NCBI GenBank assembly: GCA_041397825.1 | Contig: JAWKVX010000004.1 | Location: forward strand, 248,001 to 312,000 | Reading direction: 5' to 3' | DNA: 64,000 nt | Source: JANNSX01 sp041397825 | Lineage (GTDB): Bacteria > Pseudomonadota > Alphaproteobacteria > Rhizobiales > Hyphomicrobiaceae | Part shown: piece by piece, positions 45,567-54,207 of the stretch | How the letters are laid out: each line of letters starts with the position of its first letter | Position numbering within the stretch: position 1 is the first letter of the stretch | Notes under the pieces: generated by a model | Databases searched by the model: none | What the model was told of the DNA's origin: nothing | The model's input: only the letters and a program-made list of their open reading frames with translations | Made by a program: the position numbers and the translations under genes

Positions 45567-45914
45567 CTACTCAGGTTTCAAAGACATGATGTAGGCGGAG
45601 AGATCGGCGATCTCCTGCCGGGTGAGTTGAATCTGCGGCATTGGTGGGTGAGGCAGGACGATCCGTCCGGCAATGCGCTCGGCGGTCTGGCCCTCCAACT
45701 GCGCGATTGATGGGAAGCTCGGCACATCGGCCGAAACGGTTTGCTGTGCGGTATCCTCAGCGACGATGTGGCAGGATGTGCAGAGCTTCTTTGCCAGGGC
45801 GGCTCCGTCGGCAGCATTGCCGCCTGCGCCGGCGGCGCTGGCCCCGGCTCCGAACATGGCGGCGGCGAGGAGGAGCCTCAGCGTCGAACTCATTTGTCCG
45901 GGTGGTCGTTGCAT
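45567..45914 (-). CDS. Small periplasmic cytochrome c
   Basis: A 115-residue class I cytochrome c with a signal peptide (TLRLLLAAAMFGAGASAAGAG). The heme motif is CTSCH (about residue 45) and the axial methionine lies in HPPMPQIQLTRQEIADL (about residue 92), followed by the closing helix SAYIMSLKP. It would shuttle electrons in the periplasm. The frame start at 45914 is used; an internal ATG seven codons later (45893) would give a cleaner signal peptide, and neither has a strong ribosome site. It is convergent with the TPR-cytochrome gene, an arrangement that hints at related function. Confidence 0.85.
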   Translation of the reverse strand: MQRPPGQMSSTLRLLLAAAMFGAGASAAGAGGNAADGAALAKKLCTSCHIVAEDTAQQTVSADVPSFPSIAQLEGQTAERIAGRIVLPHPPMPQIQLTRQEIADLSAYIMSLKPE

Positions 45915-46113
45915 GGAGCATGTTCCAAGTGTTTACCGTTTGACCGGGGCGTGCAGTCTTTGAAGGACGTGTCACCGGTAGTGTAGCGTCTGACGTCGCT
46001 CATGTCAGCTTTTCGCATGTCGCGGAGATTGGTGGATGCTGCGGCCACGGCAGGCCCGAAGCCCTCATATCGGGTCACTCGGCCGGGCTCGGGGACGGGT
46101 GGACAAAGGCAAT

Positions 46114-46560
46114 CTATTGCAGGCCACCGCCGTCTGCCGGGTCGACGAGGCGAACCGTATAACTTTTGCTGTTTCCCGTATCGACCTCGTAGAATTTCGA
46201 TGTCCTGTAGCCTCGGCCCTGACAGTTCTTGGCGCCCTTGATGGTGAAAGTCTTGTCGTCCGTGCACATCTCAGTGGTGCCCGCCCATTCGCCGCCGCGA
46301 TCGTAGTCGAGCGCGTGAACATAGTAGAAGCGCGCGGAAAGCTCTCCCGTGACGATGGTCTCGCAGGCCTGAGAGAGCACGTTCCACCACCCTTCGGTGA
46401 TCCACTCGCTGCCTTGTTTGTAGCCGATGGCGATCCCGACGCGGCTTGGCGTGAAATTGCATAGCCGGAGGTCGGCGCGGGCGGGTGAAGGTATCGTCGC
46501 CAAGATGCTCACCACCGCCGGCGCGAGGAAAGCCCTGTACGGGATCCGATTCACACGCAT
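46114..46560 (-). CDS. DUF1036 family exported protein
   Basis: A 148-residue secreted protein with a signal peptide (FLAPAVVSILATIPSPARA) and the DUF1036 domain: LRLCNFTPSRVGIAIGYK, WWNVLSQACETIV, FYYVHALDYDRGGEW, and CTDDKTFTIKGAKNC near the end. Four cysteines are placed to pair. Function is unknown across the family, which is largely alphaproteobacterial. The start was set at 46560; the open frame upstream lies within the glycerate kinase gene region and is not family-like. It follows that gene by 25 bases and could be its co-transcribed partner. Confidence 0.85.
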   Translation of the reverse strand: MRVNRIPYRAFLAPAVVSILATIPSPARADLRLCNFTPSRVGIAIGYKQGSEWITEGWWNVLSQACETIVTGELSARFYYVHALDYDRGGEWAGTTEMCTDDKTFTIKGAKNCQGRGYRTSKFYEVDTGNSKSYTVRLVDPADGGGLQ

Positions 46561-46585
46561 GCAGCTCAAACCCAGTCCCTGATGC

Positions 46586-47866
46586 TCATGGATCGACGAG
46601 GAGGACGCGGAAGTCATTGACGTTGGTTCGGGTCGGCCCTGTGACGACGAGATCGCCGAGCCGGCCGAAAAAGACGGACGAGTTATTGTCGTCAAGAAAG
46701 TTGACCGCATTGAGATCGAGGGCGCGGGCGCGTGCCAGCGTGTCGGGCAGCACGAAGGCACCGGCCGGGTCGTCGGCGGCACCGCTTCCACCGTCGCTGC
46801 CATCGGTATCAGCAGCGAGCGCCGAGATGCCCGTGGCGCCAGCGAGGGCCAGTGCCAGGGCCAGGGCATACTCCTGGTTGGGTCCACCGGTACCGCCGCC
46901 TCGAACGGTGACAGTGAGCTCGCCACCGCTCAGGATCGCGGTCCGCCGGCCCTCCGATCGTCGGGCCAGCGCCAGAGCCGCATGGGCGCGGGCGACCTCT
47001 CTGGCCTCGCCTTCGAGGGCGTCGCCCAGAACATCGACATGATAGCCGGAATCGCGTGCCAGGTCGGCGGCCGCTGCAAGCGACAGTCGCGGGGCGGCGA
47101 CCAGATGGTACTCGGCGTTGGCGAAGGTGAGGTCGCCGGGCTTCGGCGTTTCCTGCAAGCGTGCGAGGAGAGCCGCCCTGATGTCCTCCGTCAAGGTGTC
47201 GACCGAGCCGATGATGGCCCTCGCCTCGGCAGAGGTCGAAGAATCAGGAACAGTAGGGCCGGAGCCGATGACCTCCGGGTTGTCACCCGGAACATCCGAG
47301 ATCGCGAGCGTCACGAGTCGCCCGGCGCGCGAAGCACCGGCGAGCCTCCCGCCCTTGATGATCGACAGATGTTTGCGGACCGTGTTCACGGCATGAATGC
47401 GCTGGCCGCCGCGCAGAAGGGCGCGCGTCAAGGCCTGCTTTTCCTCGAGCGAGACGCCCGGAACGGGGGCCGCCCAGATCGCGGAGGCGCCGCCGGAGAG
47501 CAGCACGAGCTGGAGGTCGGCCAGCGTCGCATCTCGAGCGAGCGACAGGGCTCGCCTTGCCGCCTCGACGCTGGCCGCGTCAGGCACGGGATGGCCGGCC
47601 TCTCGCACCTGGAGTTTGGTCGTCGGCAGACCGTATCCGTGTCGCGTCGCGACCTCGCCGTAAACGCGGTCGAGACAGCCAAGTGCGCGGTAATGATGCT
47701 CGACCACCTGGGCCATCGCGGCGGCAGCCTTGCCGGCACCAGTGACGACGATCTTGCCGTCGGCGGGCGGCATCGGCAGGAACGGTGGTACGCATCGATC
47801 GGGCCGGGCCGCATCGACCGCATGGGCGAGCAGCTTGAGCAGCAGGGACTTTGCGGTGTGCGGCAT
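46586..47866 (-). CDS. ttuD: Glycerate 2-kinase / hydroxypyruvate reductase family (MOFRL)
   Basis: A 426-residue protein of the DUF4147/MOFRL family. It contains VTGAGKAAAAMAQVVE (about residue 42), LVLLSGGASAIWAAPVPGVS (about 117), INxVRKHLSxIKGG in the form VNTVRKHLSIIKGGRLA (about 155), ISDVPGDNPEVIGSGPTVPD (about 190) and the MOFRL end GGPNQEYALALALAL with TDGSDGGSGAADDPAGA. Enzymes of this family phosphorylate glycerate to 2-phosphoglycerate; older literature named TtuD a hydroxypyruvate reductase in tartrate use. In tartrate regions a pyruvate kinase is a partner, and pyk lies 3.5 kb away here. It ends 25 bases before the DUF1036 gene. Confidence 0.88.
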   Translation of the reverse strand: MPHTAKSLLLKLLAHAVDAARPDRCVPPFLPMPPADGKIVVTGAGKAAAAMAQVVEHHYRALGCLDRVYGEVATRHGYGLPTTKLQVREAGHPVPDAASVEAARRALSLARDATLADLQLVLLSGGASAIWAAPVPGVSLEEKQALTRALLRGGQRIHAVNTVRKHLSIIKGGRLAGASRAGRLVTLAISDVPGDNPEVIGSGPTVPDSSTSAEARAIIGSVDTLTEDIRAALLARLQETPKPGDLTFANAEYHLVAAPRLSLAAAADLARDSGYHVDVLGDALEGEAREVARAHAALALARRSEGRRTAILSGGELTVTVRGGGTGGPNQEYALALALALAGATGISALAADTDGSDGGSGAADDPAGAFVLPDTLARARALDLNAVNFLDDNNSSVFFGRLGDLVVTGPTRTNVNDFRVLLVDP

Positions 47867-47985
47867 GATCTCAACGAGGTCCGGTGCGAGCTGGCCCCGG
47901 CTGGCATGTCGGGCGAGGGCAACCTATACTGAAACCGCGTGCCGGTAGGAACTGCAAGCCAGGCGATGCGTCGGAGGATTTTGTC

Positions 47986-48285
47986 ATGACGATGGACACT
48001 GCAATCCGGACCGAGCTCGAGGCAGCCGCCTTCCGGCGGCTCGTCGAGCATCTGAGGAGCCGCACGGACGTGCAGAACATCGATCTCATGAACCTCGCCG
48101 GATTCTGCCGCAACTGTCTCGCGAATTGGATGCGAGAGGCCGCAGAGGTCAAGGGCATCGATCTCACGAAGGAGGCGGCCCGGACTGAAATCTACGGCAT
48201 GCCGTATGAAGAGTGGCGCCGGCTCCACCAGACAGAGGCGACCCCCGAGCAGAAGGCCGCATTCGCTCGCTCGCACAAGCATTGA
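47986..48285 (+). CDS. DUF1244 family protein
   Basis: A 99-residue protein with the strongly conserved DUF1244 core FRRLVEHLRSRTDVQNIDLM followed by NLAGFCRNCLANWMREAA (two Cys in C-R-N-C form), then YGMPYEEWRRLHQTEATPEQ. Function is unknown; the C-x-x-C pair and a nearby His suggest a small metal site. I chose the ATG at 47986 with CGGAGGA upstream. It is divergent from the glycerate kinase gene and upstream of the GapR-like gene, a neighbourhood seen in other Hyphomicrobiales as I recall. Confidence 0.88.
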   Translation: MTMDTAIRTELEAAAFRRLVEHLRSRTDVQNIDLMNLAGFCRNCLANWMREAAEVKGIDLTKEAARTEIYGMPYEEWRRLHQTEATPEQKAAFARSHKH

Positions 48286-48451
48286 AGTTATCCACGTCGC
48301 CACCGAAAGGCTGGGATAACCGCCTGTGACGCCGTTGCGGGCTCGGGAGAGGGCGTCTAGCGTCACCGATATGGCGGACGAGAGTCATGAATGCCGAGCG
48401 CTGCCCGGGAGCGGCGGGCGAACGGTGCGTGCCTAGCCTCGAGGAGATCAT

Positions 48452-48721
48452 ATGCAACAGGACGTCCAGAAATCGACGCAACAGCAGCTCCGCTCATTCA
48501 TCGAGCGGATCGAGCGGCTCGAGGAGGAGAAAAAGGCCCTGGCCTCCGACATTCGCGACATCTTCGCGGAAGCCAAGGCCACCGGCTTCGACGTCAAGGC
48601 AATGCGGCAGGTGCTCAAGCTCCGGAAGCAGGATATTCACGAGCGGCAAGAGCAGGAAGCGCTGGTCGAGACCTATCTGCATGCGCTGGGCATGCTCGTT
48701 CAGCAGGAGGCGGCCGAATAG
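48452..48721 (+). CDS. gapR: GapR-like nucleoid protein (DUF2312/UPF0335)
   Basis: An 89-residue coiled-coil protein of the UPF0335/DUF2312 family, to which Caulobacter GapR belongs. The N-terminal helix reads QLRSFIERIERLEEEKKALA, followed by DIFAEAKATGFDVKAMRQVL and a closing helix LVETYLHALGM. GapR binds A/T-rich, overtwisted DNA ahead of replication and transcription and is essential in Caulobacter. The ATG at 48452 lies 10 bases after GAGGAGA. It is convergent with the DUF882 gene (7 bases between stops). Confidence 0.9.
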   Translation: MQQDVQKSTQQQLRSFIERIERLEEEKKALASDIRDIFAEAKATGFDVKAMRQVLKLRKQDIHERQEQEALVETYLHALGMLVQQEAAE

Positions 48722-48728
48722 CGGCGCG

Positions 48729-50183
48729 CTACTTCTTCGCCGTCTTGACACGCTTGCCGGAGGGCGAGTCGCCGACCATCTCGGACAGTAGGATGTTCTC
48801 GGGCGCGAACTGGCCGTCCCATGTCAACGCCGCGACGCGCTCGCGCGGCTTGAATGACAGTTCGAGTCCGGCGTCGGCGTCGAGAAGGCGCTCGTGGGCG
48901 GCCTTGAAATTCGGGTGATGCAACTTGGCCAGGGCCGGTTGATCCAGATCGGCGTCGGCCGTCAGATAGACCGAGAGCGGGAAAGGTCGGTAGCTCAGCT
49001 CACTTGGATGCTCCTCGTCGAACTCGGGCGCACGCGCCCATCCAGACCGGCTGAGGAAGGTGCCGATCGTCATTTCCTCCGGTGCGGGCGGCACGATGAC
49101 CGCATCACCGGCGGGGATGGATGCCCGAGCAACCCGAGGCTTCTTCAGGGGCGGCGTGACGACCGCGGACTCCGGGCCGAGGGACGCGAGGACGAGGTCG
49201 TCGAGCTCTTTCCGGGATGCCAGCTGGGCCGGGCGCCGCGTCAGCTCGGTCGGCGCCAGCTCAGGCAGCGGCGGCAGGAACGCCTCGATGCTGGCGACCT
49301 GCTTTTTGGCTGTGAGCACAGGCTGCGGCGGTGTCAAAGCCGGTCCGTCCAGCACGGGCGCGTCGGATGCCACGTCCGGTTTCGACAGTGTCACAGGCTG
49401 AGGCGCGGGTATGTCGGCCACGGCGACCGTCGTTGTCGCGCTCGCCGTCTCGAGGCCTGCGACGAGCGTCGTCGAACGGTCGCGGCTGCGCAAGGCATGG
49501 AAGGCGGCGACAGTCTCGTAGAGCTTCCGGTTCTTGCGTGCCGCCGAGACGTCGGCCGGCGTAATCGGGCGGCCGTCGGTCGGGACAAACTTCGAGCGGC
49601 CGTTTGGAAAGAGAAGCGCGAGCTCCTGTCGCGGCATGCGCGGCCACATGCGCACGCGGCCGGTGTCGATATGCACGAAAGGCAAGGCCGAGGTCGGATA
49701 ATAGCCGACGCCGCCGCGCTCGCGGACGAGCGCCGAGTAGCGGAGCCGCTGCACCGGCACGTCGGGGAAATGCACGTCGAGGGCCTTGCCCTGGATGTGC
49801 TGGCTGAACTTGGCCTGGCCGCCGCCCGCTTTGCGGAGCTTCTCGTTGGTCGCCGGCGCGCGATAGCCCGACACGATATGTATCGGCTTGCTCGAGCCGA
49901 GCTCCTGATAGATCTCCCAAAGCAGATCGAATGCTTTGGGGTCCATCTGGGTGGCCTGGTTGCGCCGCCAGTCCCGGAAGATCCAGTTGAGCTTCTTCAA
50001 GGCCACGCCGTCGTAGGCCTCGCCATGCTTGTAGACGATGTCCAGGCGCTCGCCGTTGTGGATGTTGTAGAGGCTGAGACGGCGGTCGCCCGGCGTGTCG
50101 GCCGTCGGGGCCGAGGAACCGGCGGAAAGCGCGAGCCCGAGCGCCAAGGTGGCCCAAACGACCATGCTCGCGTGCTTCAACAC
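48729..50183 (-). CDS. DUF882 (YcbK/MepK-like) peptidoglycan hydrolase with long C-terminal extension
   Basis: A protein of about 484 residues. After a signal or anchor helix (VVWATLALGLALSAG) comes a zinc peptidase domain of the M15/DUF882 type: HIVSGYRAPATNEKLR, FSQHIQGKALDVHFP and LPFVHIDTGRVRMWP supply the His/Asp/His metal ligands (about residues 105-185). E. coli MepK of this family cuts meso-DAP cross-links made by L,D-transpeptidases. The domain takes only about the first 200 residues; the remaining 280 are Pro/Ala-rich with no known fold. I prefer the GTG at 50183, preceded by AGGGACAGGGG; a GTG at 50222 is possible. The L,D-transpeptidase gene lies directly upstream. Confidence 0.85.
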   Translation of the reverse strand: MLKHASMVVWATLALGLALSAGSSAPTADTPGDRRLSLYNIHNGERLDIVYKHGEAYDGVALKKLNWIFRDWRRNQATQMDPKAFDLLWEIYQELGSSKPIHIVSGYRAPATNEKLRKAGGGQAKFSQHIQGKALDVHFPDVPVQRLRYSALVRERGGVGYYPTSALPFVHIDTGRVRMWPRMPRQELALLFPNGRSKFVPTDGRPITPADVSAARKNRKLYETVAAFHALRSRDRSTTLVAGLETASATTTVAVADIPAPQPVTLSKPDVASDAPVLDGPALTPPQPVLTAKKQVASIEAFLPPLPELAPTELTRRPAQLASRKELDDLVLASLGPESAVVTPPLKKPRVARASIPAGDAVIVPPAPEEMTIGTFLSRSGWARAPEFDEEHPSELSYRPFPLSVYLTADADLDQPALAKLHHPNFKAAHERLLDADAGLELSFKPRERVAALTWDGQFAPENILLSEMVGDSPSGKRVKTAKK

Positions 50184-50392
50184 CAAGAGTGCCCCTGTCC
50201 CTGCAAGCGGCCATTCCGCCACCTGGCGGCCTTGGGCGCGACGAGCGGTCTGTTTCTCGGCGAGGAGGGGAGTGGTTTTTCCCCTCTGACGCCACTCGAA
50301 TCTTCAGACCTTGTGGTTAAGGCGGAGTAAGCGGGACAAATTTGCCGGAATTGTGAGGGGAGCGGGCCCGGTGCCAGACCCGCACGACCGGC

Positions 50393-52213
50393 TCATCGGC
50401 GGGAGACGTTGTTGTCGAGGCGACGCTTCTTCTTCTTGCCGACGATTACCGCCGGATCGTCCTCGTTGACGACGAACTGTGTCTTCTTCCGCTTCTTAGG
50501 AAGTACAGGGATCTCCGCGATGTCGCCCGTGACATCGCCATCCGACATGGTCTCGGCGAACAGAGGCTCGGCGCCATTCAGAGCCGCGATCAGGCGCTTG
50601 TCATGGCCATAGAGGTCGCTGCGGAAAGCCAGTGCACCGGTCCCGTCGACGTAAGCGGTAAAATAAGTGATGTGGACCGGGATCTTATGGGCGAAAGGCA
50701 CCTGCTGGTTCTGTCCCTTGGCCAACTGGCGGTCGATCTCGCGCCGCGTCCAGCCGAGGCCCTCGCCCAGGACGACCTCGGCGAATTTGAGAGGATTGCG
50801 GACTCGCATGCAGCCATGGCTGAAGGCGCGGACAGAGGAGTTGAACAGGCTCTTCGACGGCGTGTCGTGCATGTAGACATCATGCTTGTTCGGGAACATG
50901 AACTTGATGACGCCGAGCGCGTTGCCTCGACCGGGCGGTTGATAGATGTGGAAGCGCCGGATATCCACCGTCGACCAGTCGACGGAATAGGGATCGACGG
51001 TGCGGCCCTTGTACTTCGCCACCAGCCCCTGCCGCGTCAACGGATCGCGGCCACTGATGAGGCCCGGCAGGAGCTCGTTCTTCTTGATCGAGTCCGGGAC
51101 GTTCCAGAACGGGTGGAATTCCACATACTCCATCTCGTCGGAGAACACCGGGGTCGGCGTGTTCGGCTTGCCGACGACGATCCGCTCTTCGTAGATCGGC
51201 GCGCCATCCTTGACGACGCGGGTCAGGAACTCCGGAATGTTGTTCCAGATGTAGAGCGGGCCAAGGTCCCTCGGCAGCCACCGCCAGCGCTCCATGTTGG
51301 CAAGCACGCGCTCGATCTGGGCGGTCGGGCTGGCCGGTTTGGCACCGTTGAGGCTCGCGCGCATGTTCTTTCCGACGATGCCGTCGGGCTTCAATCCGGA
51401 GTTAACCTGGTAGTTCCGGACCGCTTCCTCGAGGAACTCATCGTAGACGTCGGTGTCGAAGGCATCGGCCCCGGCGGCCAAGGGGACATTCAGGCGTTGC
51501 CGTAGCAAGGCGACGTCCGGATGCTTCATGCCGGGCTTGAGGAGCGGGCCGGGCGGGATCTCGATGAACGCTTCGGTGCTGACGCCAGCCGCCTGTTTGC
51601 GCAACTCCGCGAGCTTCAGCCGGAGCGCCTCGAATTGCGGATGGCTCGGTTGGAATTTGAGGAGGAACTCGCTCGGATCCTTGCTGAGGATGATCTGGCT
51701 TAGGACGTCATAGGGATCGGGTGGCGTCACGGCGCGCTCGACCATGCCGGTGTAGCGGGCCGGATCGACCCGGCCGGCGGCGGCCTCGGCAGCGTAGCGG
51801 GCGACGGCGACAGACAGCAGTCGCTCGGCCTCGACGAGCCGGTCTATCGCGACGAGGGCGCCTTCCTGCTTGGAGATCAACGGCAGCGTGTAGCTCTTGG
51901 CGTCGAGCCCCCAGTCGTCTGCCTTGCGAATTTCGTCCATGACGGCGAAGGCCGAGGGCAACAGGCCGACGCCATCCGTCCAGATCGGCGTATTGCCGCG
52001 CTCCTGATAGAAGCGATCGATCGACTTGCGCTGTGCGGACGTCAGCCGGTCGGCCCGCTCGTTGGACGACAGAAGGGACTGGCGAAGCTTGATGCCGACG
52101 GCCGCCTCGGGCTCGATAAGCTGCTCGGGAGCGCCGGGCTCAATGGCACCGGCTGGCGGCATCCAACCGATTGAAATCAGGAGCAAAGCGGCTGCAGTTG
52201 CGGCGAATCTCAT
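50393..52213 (-). CDS. L,D-transpeptidase, YcbB (LdtD) type
   Basis: A 606-residue exported enzyme of the YcbB type. It has a signal peptide (AATAAALLLISIGWMPPAGA), a peptidoglycan-binding domain in the middle (PGMKHPDVALLRQRLNVPLA to GLKPDGIVGKNMRASLN) and a YkuD catalytic domain with the cysteine in AFSHGCMRVRNPLKFAE (about residue 468) after MHDTPSKSLFN. It forms 3-3 cross-links between DAP residues, and may attach proteins to peptidoglycan. The DUF882 hydrolase gene follows it on the same strand, so synthesis and cleavage of 3-3 bonds are encoded together. The tail after the catalytic domain is lysine/arginine-rich (KKRKKTQF, GKKKKRRL). Confidence 0.9.
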   Translation of the reverse strand: MRFAATAAALLLISIGWMPPAGAIEPGAPEQLIEPEAAVGIKLRQSLLSSNERADRLTSAQRKSIDRFYQERGNTPIWTDGVGLLPSAFAVMDEIRKADDWGLDAKSYTLPLISKQEGALVAIDRLVEAERLLSVAVARYAAEAAAGRVDPARYTGMVERAVTPPDPYDVLSQIILSKDPSEFLLKFQPSHPQFEALRLKLAELRKQAAGVSTEAFIEIPPGPLLKPGMKHPDVALLRQRLNVPLAAGADAFDTDVYDEFLEEAVRNYQVNSGLKPDGIVGKNMRASLNGAKPASPTAQIERVLANMERWRWLPRDLGPLYIWNNIPEFLTRVVKDGAPIYEERIVVGKPNTPTPVFSDEMEYVEFHPFWNVPDSIKKNELLPGLISGRDPLTRQGLVAKYKGRTVDPYSVDWSTVDIRRFHIYQPPGRGNALGVIKFMFPNKHDVYMHDTPSKSLFNSSVRAFSHGCMRVRNPLKFAEVVLGEGLGWTRREIDRQLAKGQNQQVPFAHKIPVHITYFTAYVDGTGALAFRSDLYGHDKRLIAALNGAEPLFAETMSDGDVTGDIAEIPVLPKKRKKTQFVVNEDDPAVIVGKKKKRRLDNNVSRR

Positions 52214-52339
52214 GTTCGGGGCTCCAGGGACTCCGGGGACGCTAATGGAGCAGGGCGTGCTTGGCTAGTCCGAACAGCATCAATTCGACGTCAGCAAGGG
52301 CGATTTGCGGCCCTTTGTGGTCGACACGTTTGTAACGCT

Positions 52340-52383
52340 CCAAATGAACAGCGCGGCCCGGCGGGGACTTGCCGGGCCGCGCT
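52340..52383 (-). terminator. Terminator after the sigma-54 regulator gene
   Basis: On the minus strand AGCGCGGCCCGGC and GCCGGGCCGCGCT form a perfect 13-bp stem with an 8-base loop (52383-52350), followed by TGTTCATTTGG. It is 67 bases past the regulator's stop and ahead of the L,D-transpeptidase promoter region, which makes the latter a separate transcript. Confidence 0.7.
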
Positions 52384-52449
52384 CGGCCTCAAGAGGTCAT
52401 ATTGGGGGGCGTCGGATGCAGAGGGAGAGGAGGAGAACCCTCTGCCGAC

Positions 52450-53958
52450 TCAACCGACCCGCTCCTCGAGGCCGTAGTCCTTCATTTTGCGATAGAGCGT
52501 CGAGCGACCAATGTTGAGCCGCTTGGCAACCTCGGTCATGTGGCCGCGATAGCGGGCCAGAGCCAGGCGGATCATGTCCGCCTCCATCTCCTCGAGCGAC
52601 CGCATCTCGCCGTCCTCGGTCACGGCTGGAATGCCGATCGCCTGGGTTCCGCTCAACGCGGGGACGTCGATTGTCCGCGGCACGATGCCTTCGGTGCCCA
52701 GCACGGCCGGGCCGTTGAGCTTGGGCGACCGGTCGACCGGACGGGGAGCCGCTGGAATCTCGGCCTTGAAGCCTTCGACATGCGCGGCAATCTGTGGGAA
52801 CTCGGCGGTCGTCAAGAGGCCACCCTCGGCGAGGACGACGGCACGGAAGACGGCGTTCTCGAGTTGCCGGACGTTACCGGGCCAAGAGTAGGCCGAAAGC
52901 AGGGCCTCCGCCTGTGGCGCGAGGCCGTCGATGCGCTTGCCTTCCTCGGCAGCGAATTTGGTGACGAAATGGCGAGCCAGTTCCGGCACATCCTCCATGC
53001 GCTCGCGCAGCGCCGGCACCCAGAGCGGGAACACGGACAGGCGGTAATAGAGGTCCTCGCGGAACTTGCCCTCGCGGACGAGCTGGATCATGTCGCGGTT
53101 GGTGGCCGCGATGATGCGAATGTCGACTTTGACCGGCCGCTTGGCGCCGACCGGATCGATCTCGCCTTCCTGAAGGGCGCGAAGCAGCTTCACCTGGGCG
53201 TCGAGCGGCAGTTCGCCGACCTCGTCGAGAAAGAGCGTGCCGCCATCGGCTTCCTGGAATTTGCCGATCCGCCTGTCTACGGCACCCGTGAACGAGCCCT
53301 TCTCGTGGCCGAACAGCGTGCTCTCGACAAGGTTCTCCGGGATGGCACCGCAATTGACGGTGACGAACGAACGGCCTGCGCGCTCGCTTTCGCCCTGGAT
53401 GGCACGGGCGATCAGCTCCTTGCCGACGCCGGACTCGCCCTCGATCAGGACCGGAATGTTGGAGCCGGCCGCCTTCCGGCCATAGGCGATGACGCGCTGC
53501 ATGGCCTCGCCCCTGAGGATGAGGTCGCCGAAGGTGAGCGTCCCCGTCGACTGCCGCTTGATGCGGTTGATCTCGACAGCGAGCGCCTCGATCTTGAGCG
53601 CGTTCTTGATCGAGACTTCGAGTCGCTCGGGGGCCACCGGCTTGATGACGAAGTCGACCGCGCCGGCGCGCATCGCGTTGATGGCGGCATCGATCGAGCC
53701 GTGGGCGGTCTGCACGATGACCGGCGGTGCGCCGGCGATGCGCTTCACGCGCTCGAGCACCGCCATGCCATCGATACCCGGCATGACCAGGTCGAGGAGG
53801 ACAATGGCGATGGAGCTGGCCTCCGGACCTTCGAGAAGGGATAGGGCCTGCTCGCCGGAATGAGCGGAGCGGAATTCATAACCCGAGCGCTTGAGGCTTT
53901 CCTCGAGAATGCGGCGCTGTACGGGATCGTCGTCGACAACCAGGACGCGTTTAGCCAT
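52450..53958 (-). CDS. NtrC-family sigma-54-dependent response regulator
   Basis: A 502-residue activator with three domains. The receiver (about residues 1-120) has VVDDDP and the phosphorylation aspartate in VLLDLVMPG (about residue 53). The AAA+ domain (about 145-375) has Walker A GESGVGKE, Walker B GGTLFLDEVGEL and the sigma-54 contact loop GSFTGA, with Ser in place of the usual Ala of GAFTGA. The Fis-type helix-turn-helix closes the protein (MTEVAKRLNIGRSTLYRKM). It would switch on RpoN promoters once phosphorylated. No histidine kinase is adjacent, so it is an orphan. I chose the ATG at 53958 (MAKRVLVVDD). It lies upstream of the L,D-transpeptidase and DUF882 genes. Confidence 0.92.
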   Translation of the reverse strand: MAKRVLVVDDDPVQRRILEESLKRSGYEFRSAHSGEQALSLLEGPEASSIAIVLLDLVMPGIDGMAVLERVKRIAGAPPVIVQTAHGSIDAAINAMRAGAVDFVIKPVAPERLEVSIKNALKIEALAVEINRIKRQSTGTLTFGDLILRGEAMQRVIAYGRKAAGSNIPVLIEGESGVGKELIARAIQGESERAGRSFVTVNCGAIPENLVESTLFGHEKGSFTGAVDRRIGKFQEADGGTLFLDEVGELPLDAQVKLLRALQEGEIDPVGAKRPVKVDIRIIAATNRDMIQLVREGKFREDLYYRLSVFPLWVPALRERMEDVPELARHFVTKFAAEEGKRIDGLAPQAEALLSAYSWPGNVRQLENAVFRAVVLAEGGLLTTAEFPQIAAHVEGFKAEIPAAPRPVDRSPKLNGPAVLGTEGIVPRTIDVPALSGTQAIGIPAVTEDGEMRSLEEMEADMIRLALARYRGHMTEVAKRLNIGRSTLYRKMKDYGLEERVG

Positions 53959-54207
53959 GACGCTACACAACTCACAACGAGACACCAACTAAGACGGGAT
54001 GGCCCAACCGGGCCTTCGCTGCGTCTCGGCCGTACAACGCCGGCCGCACTGCATCCTGATCCAGAAGCGTAAACAGAAGCTTGTCGGTTGGCCCGGATTT
54101 GCAAAAAGGCCTTGGGAAATTCTTCGTCGCCGCGGTGACCCGGGCTTGATGGAACTCCGCCAATTGCCGAAACTGATACGGGAAGCAGGAGTTTGAAAGG
54201 ACATTCT

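Noticed and set aside
46586..47866. Possible tartrate-use locus (glycerate kinase plus pyruvate kinase)
   Set aside because: No tartrate dehydrogenase, transporter or regulator is nearby, and the two genes are 3.5 kb apart on separate transcripts, so the tartrate link is not supported.
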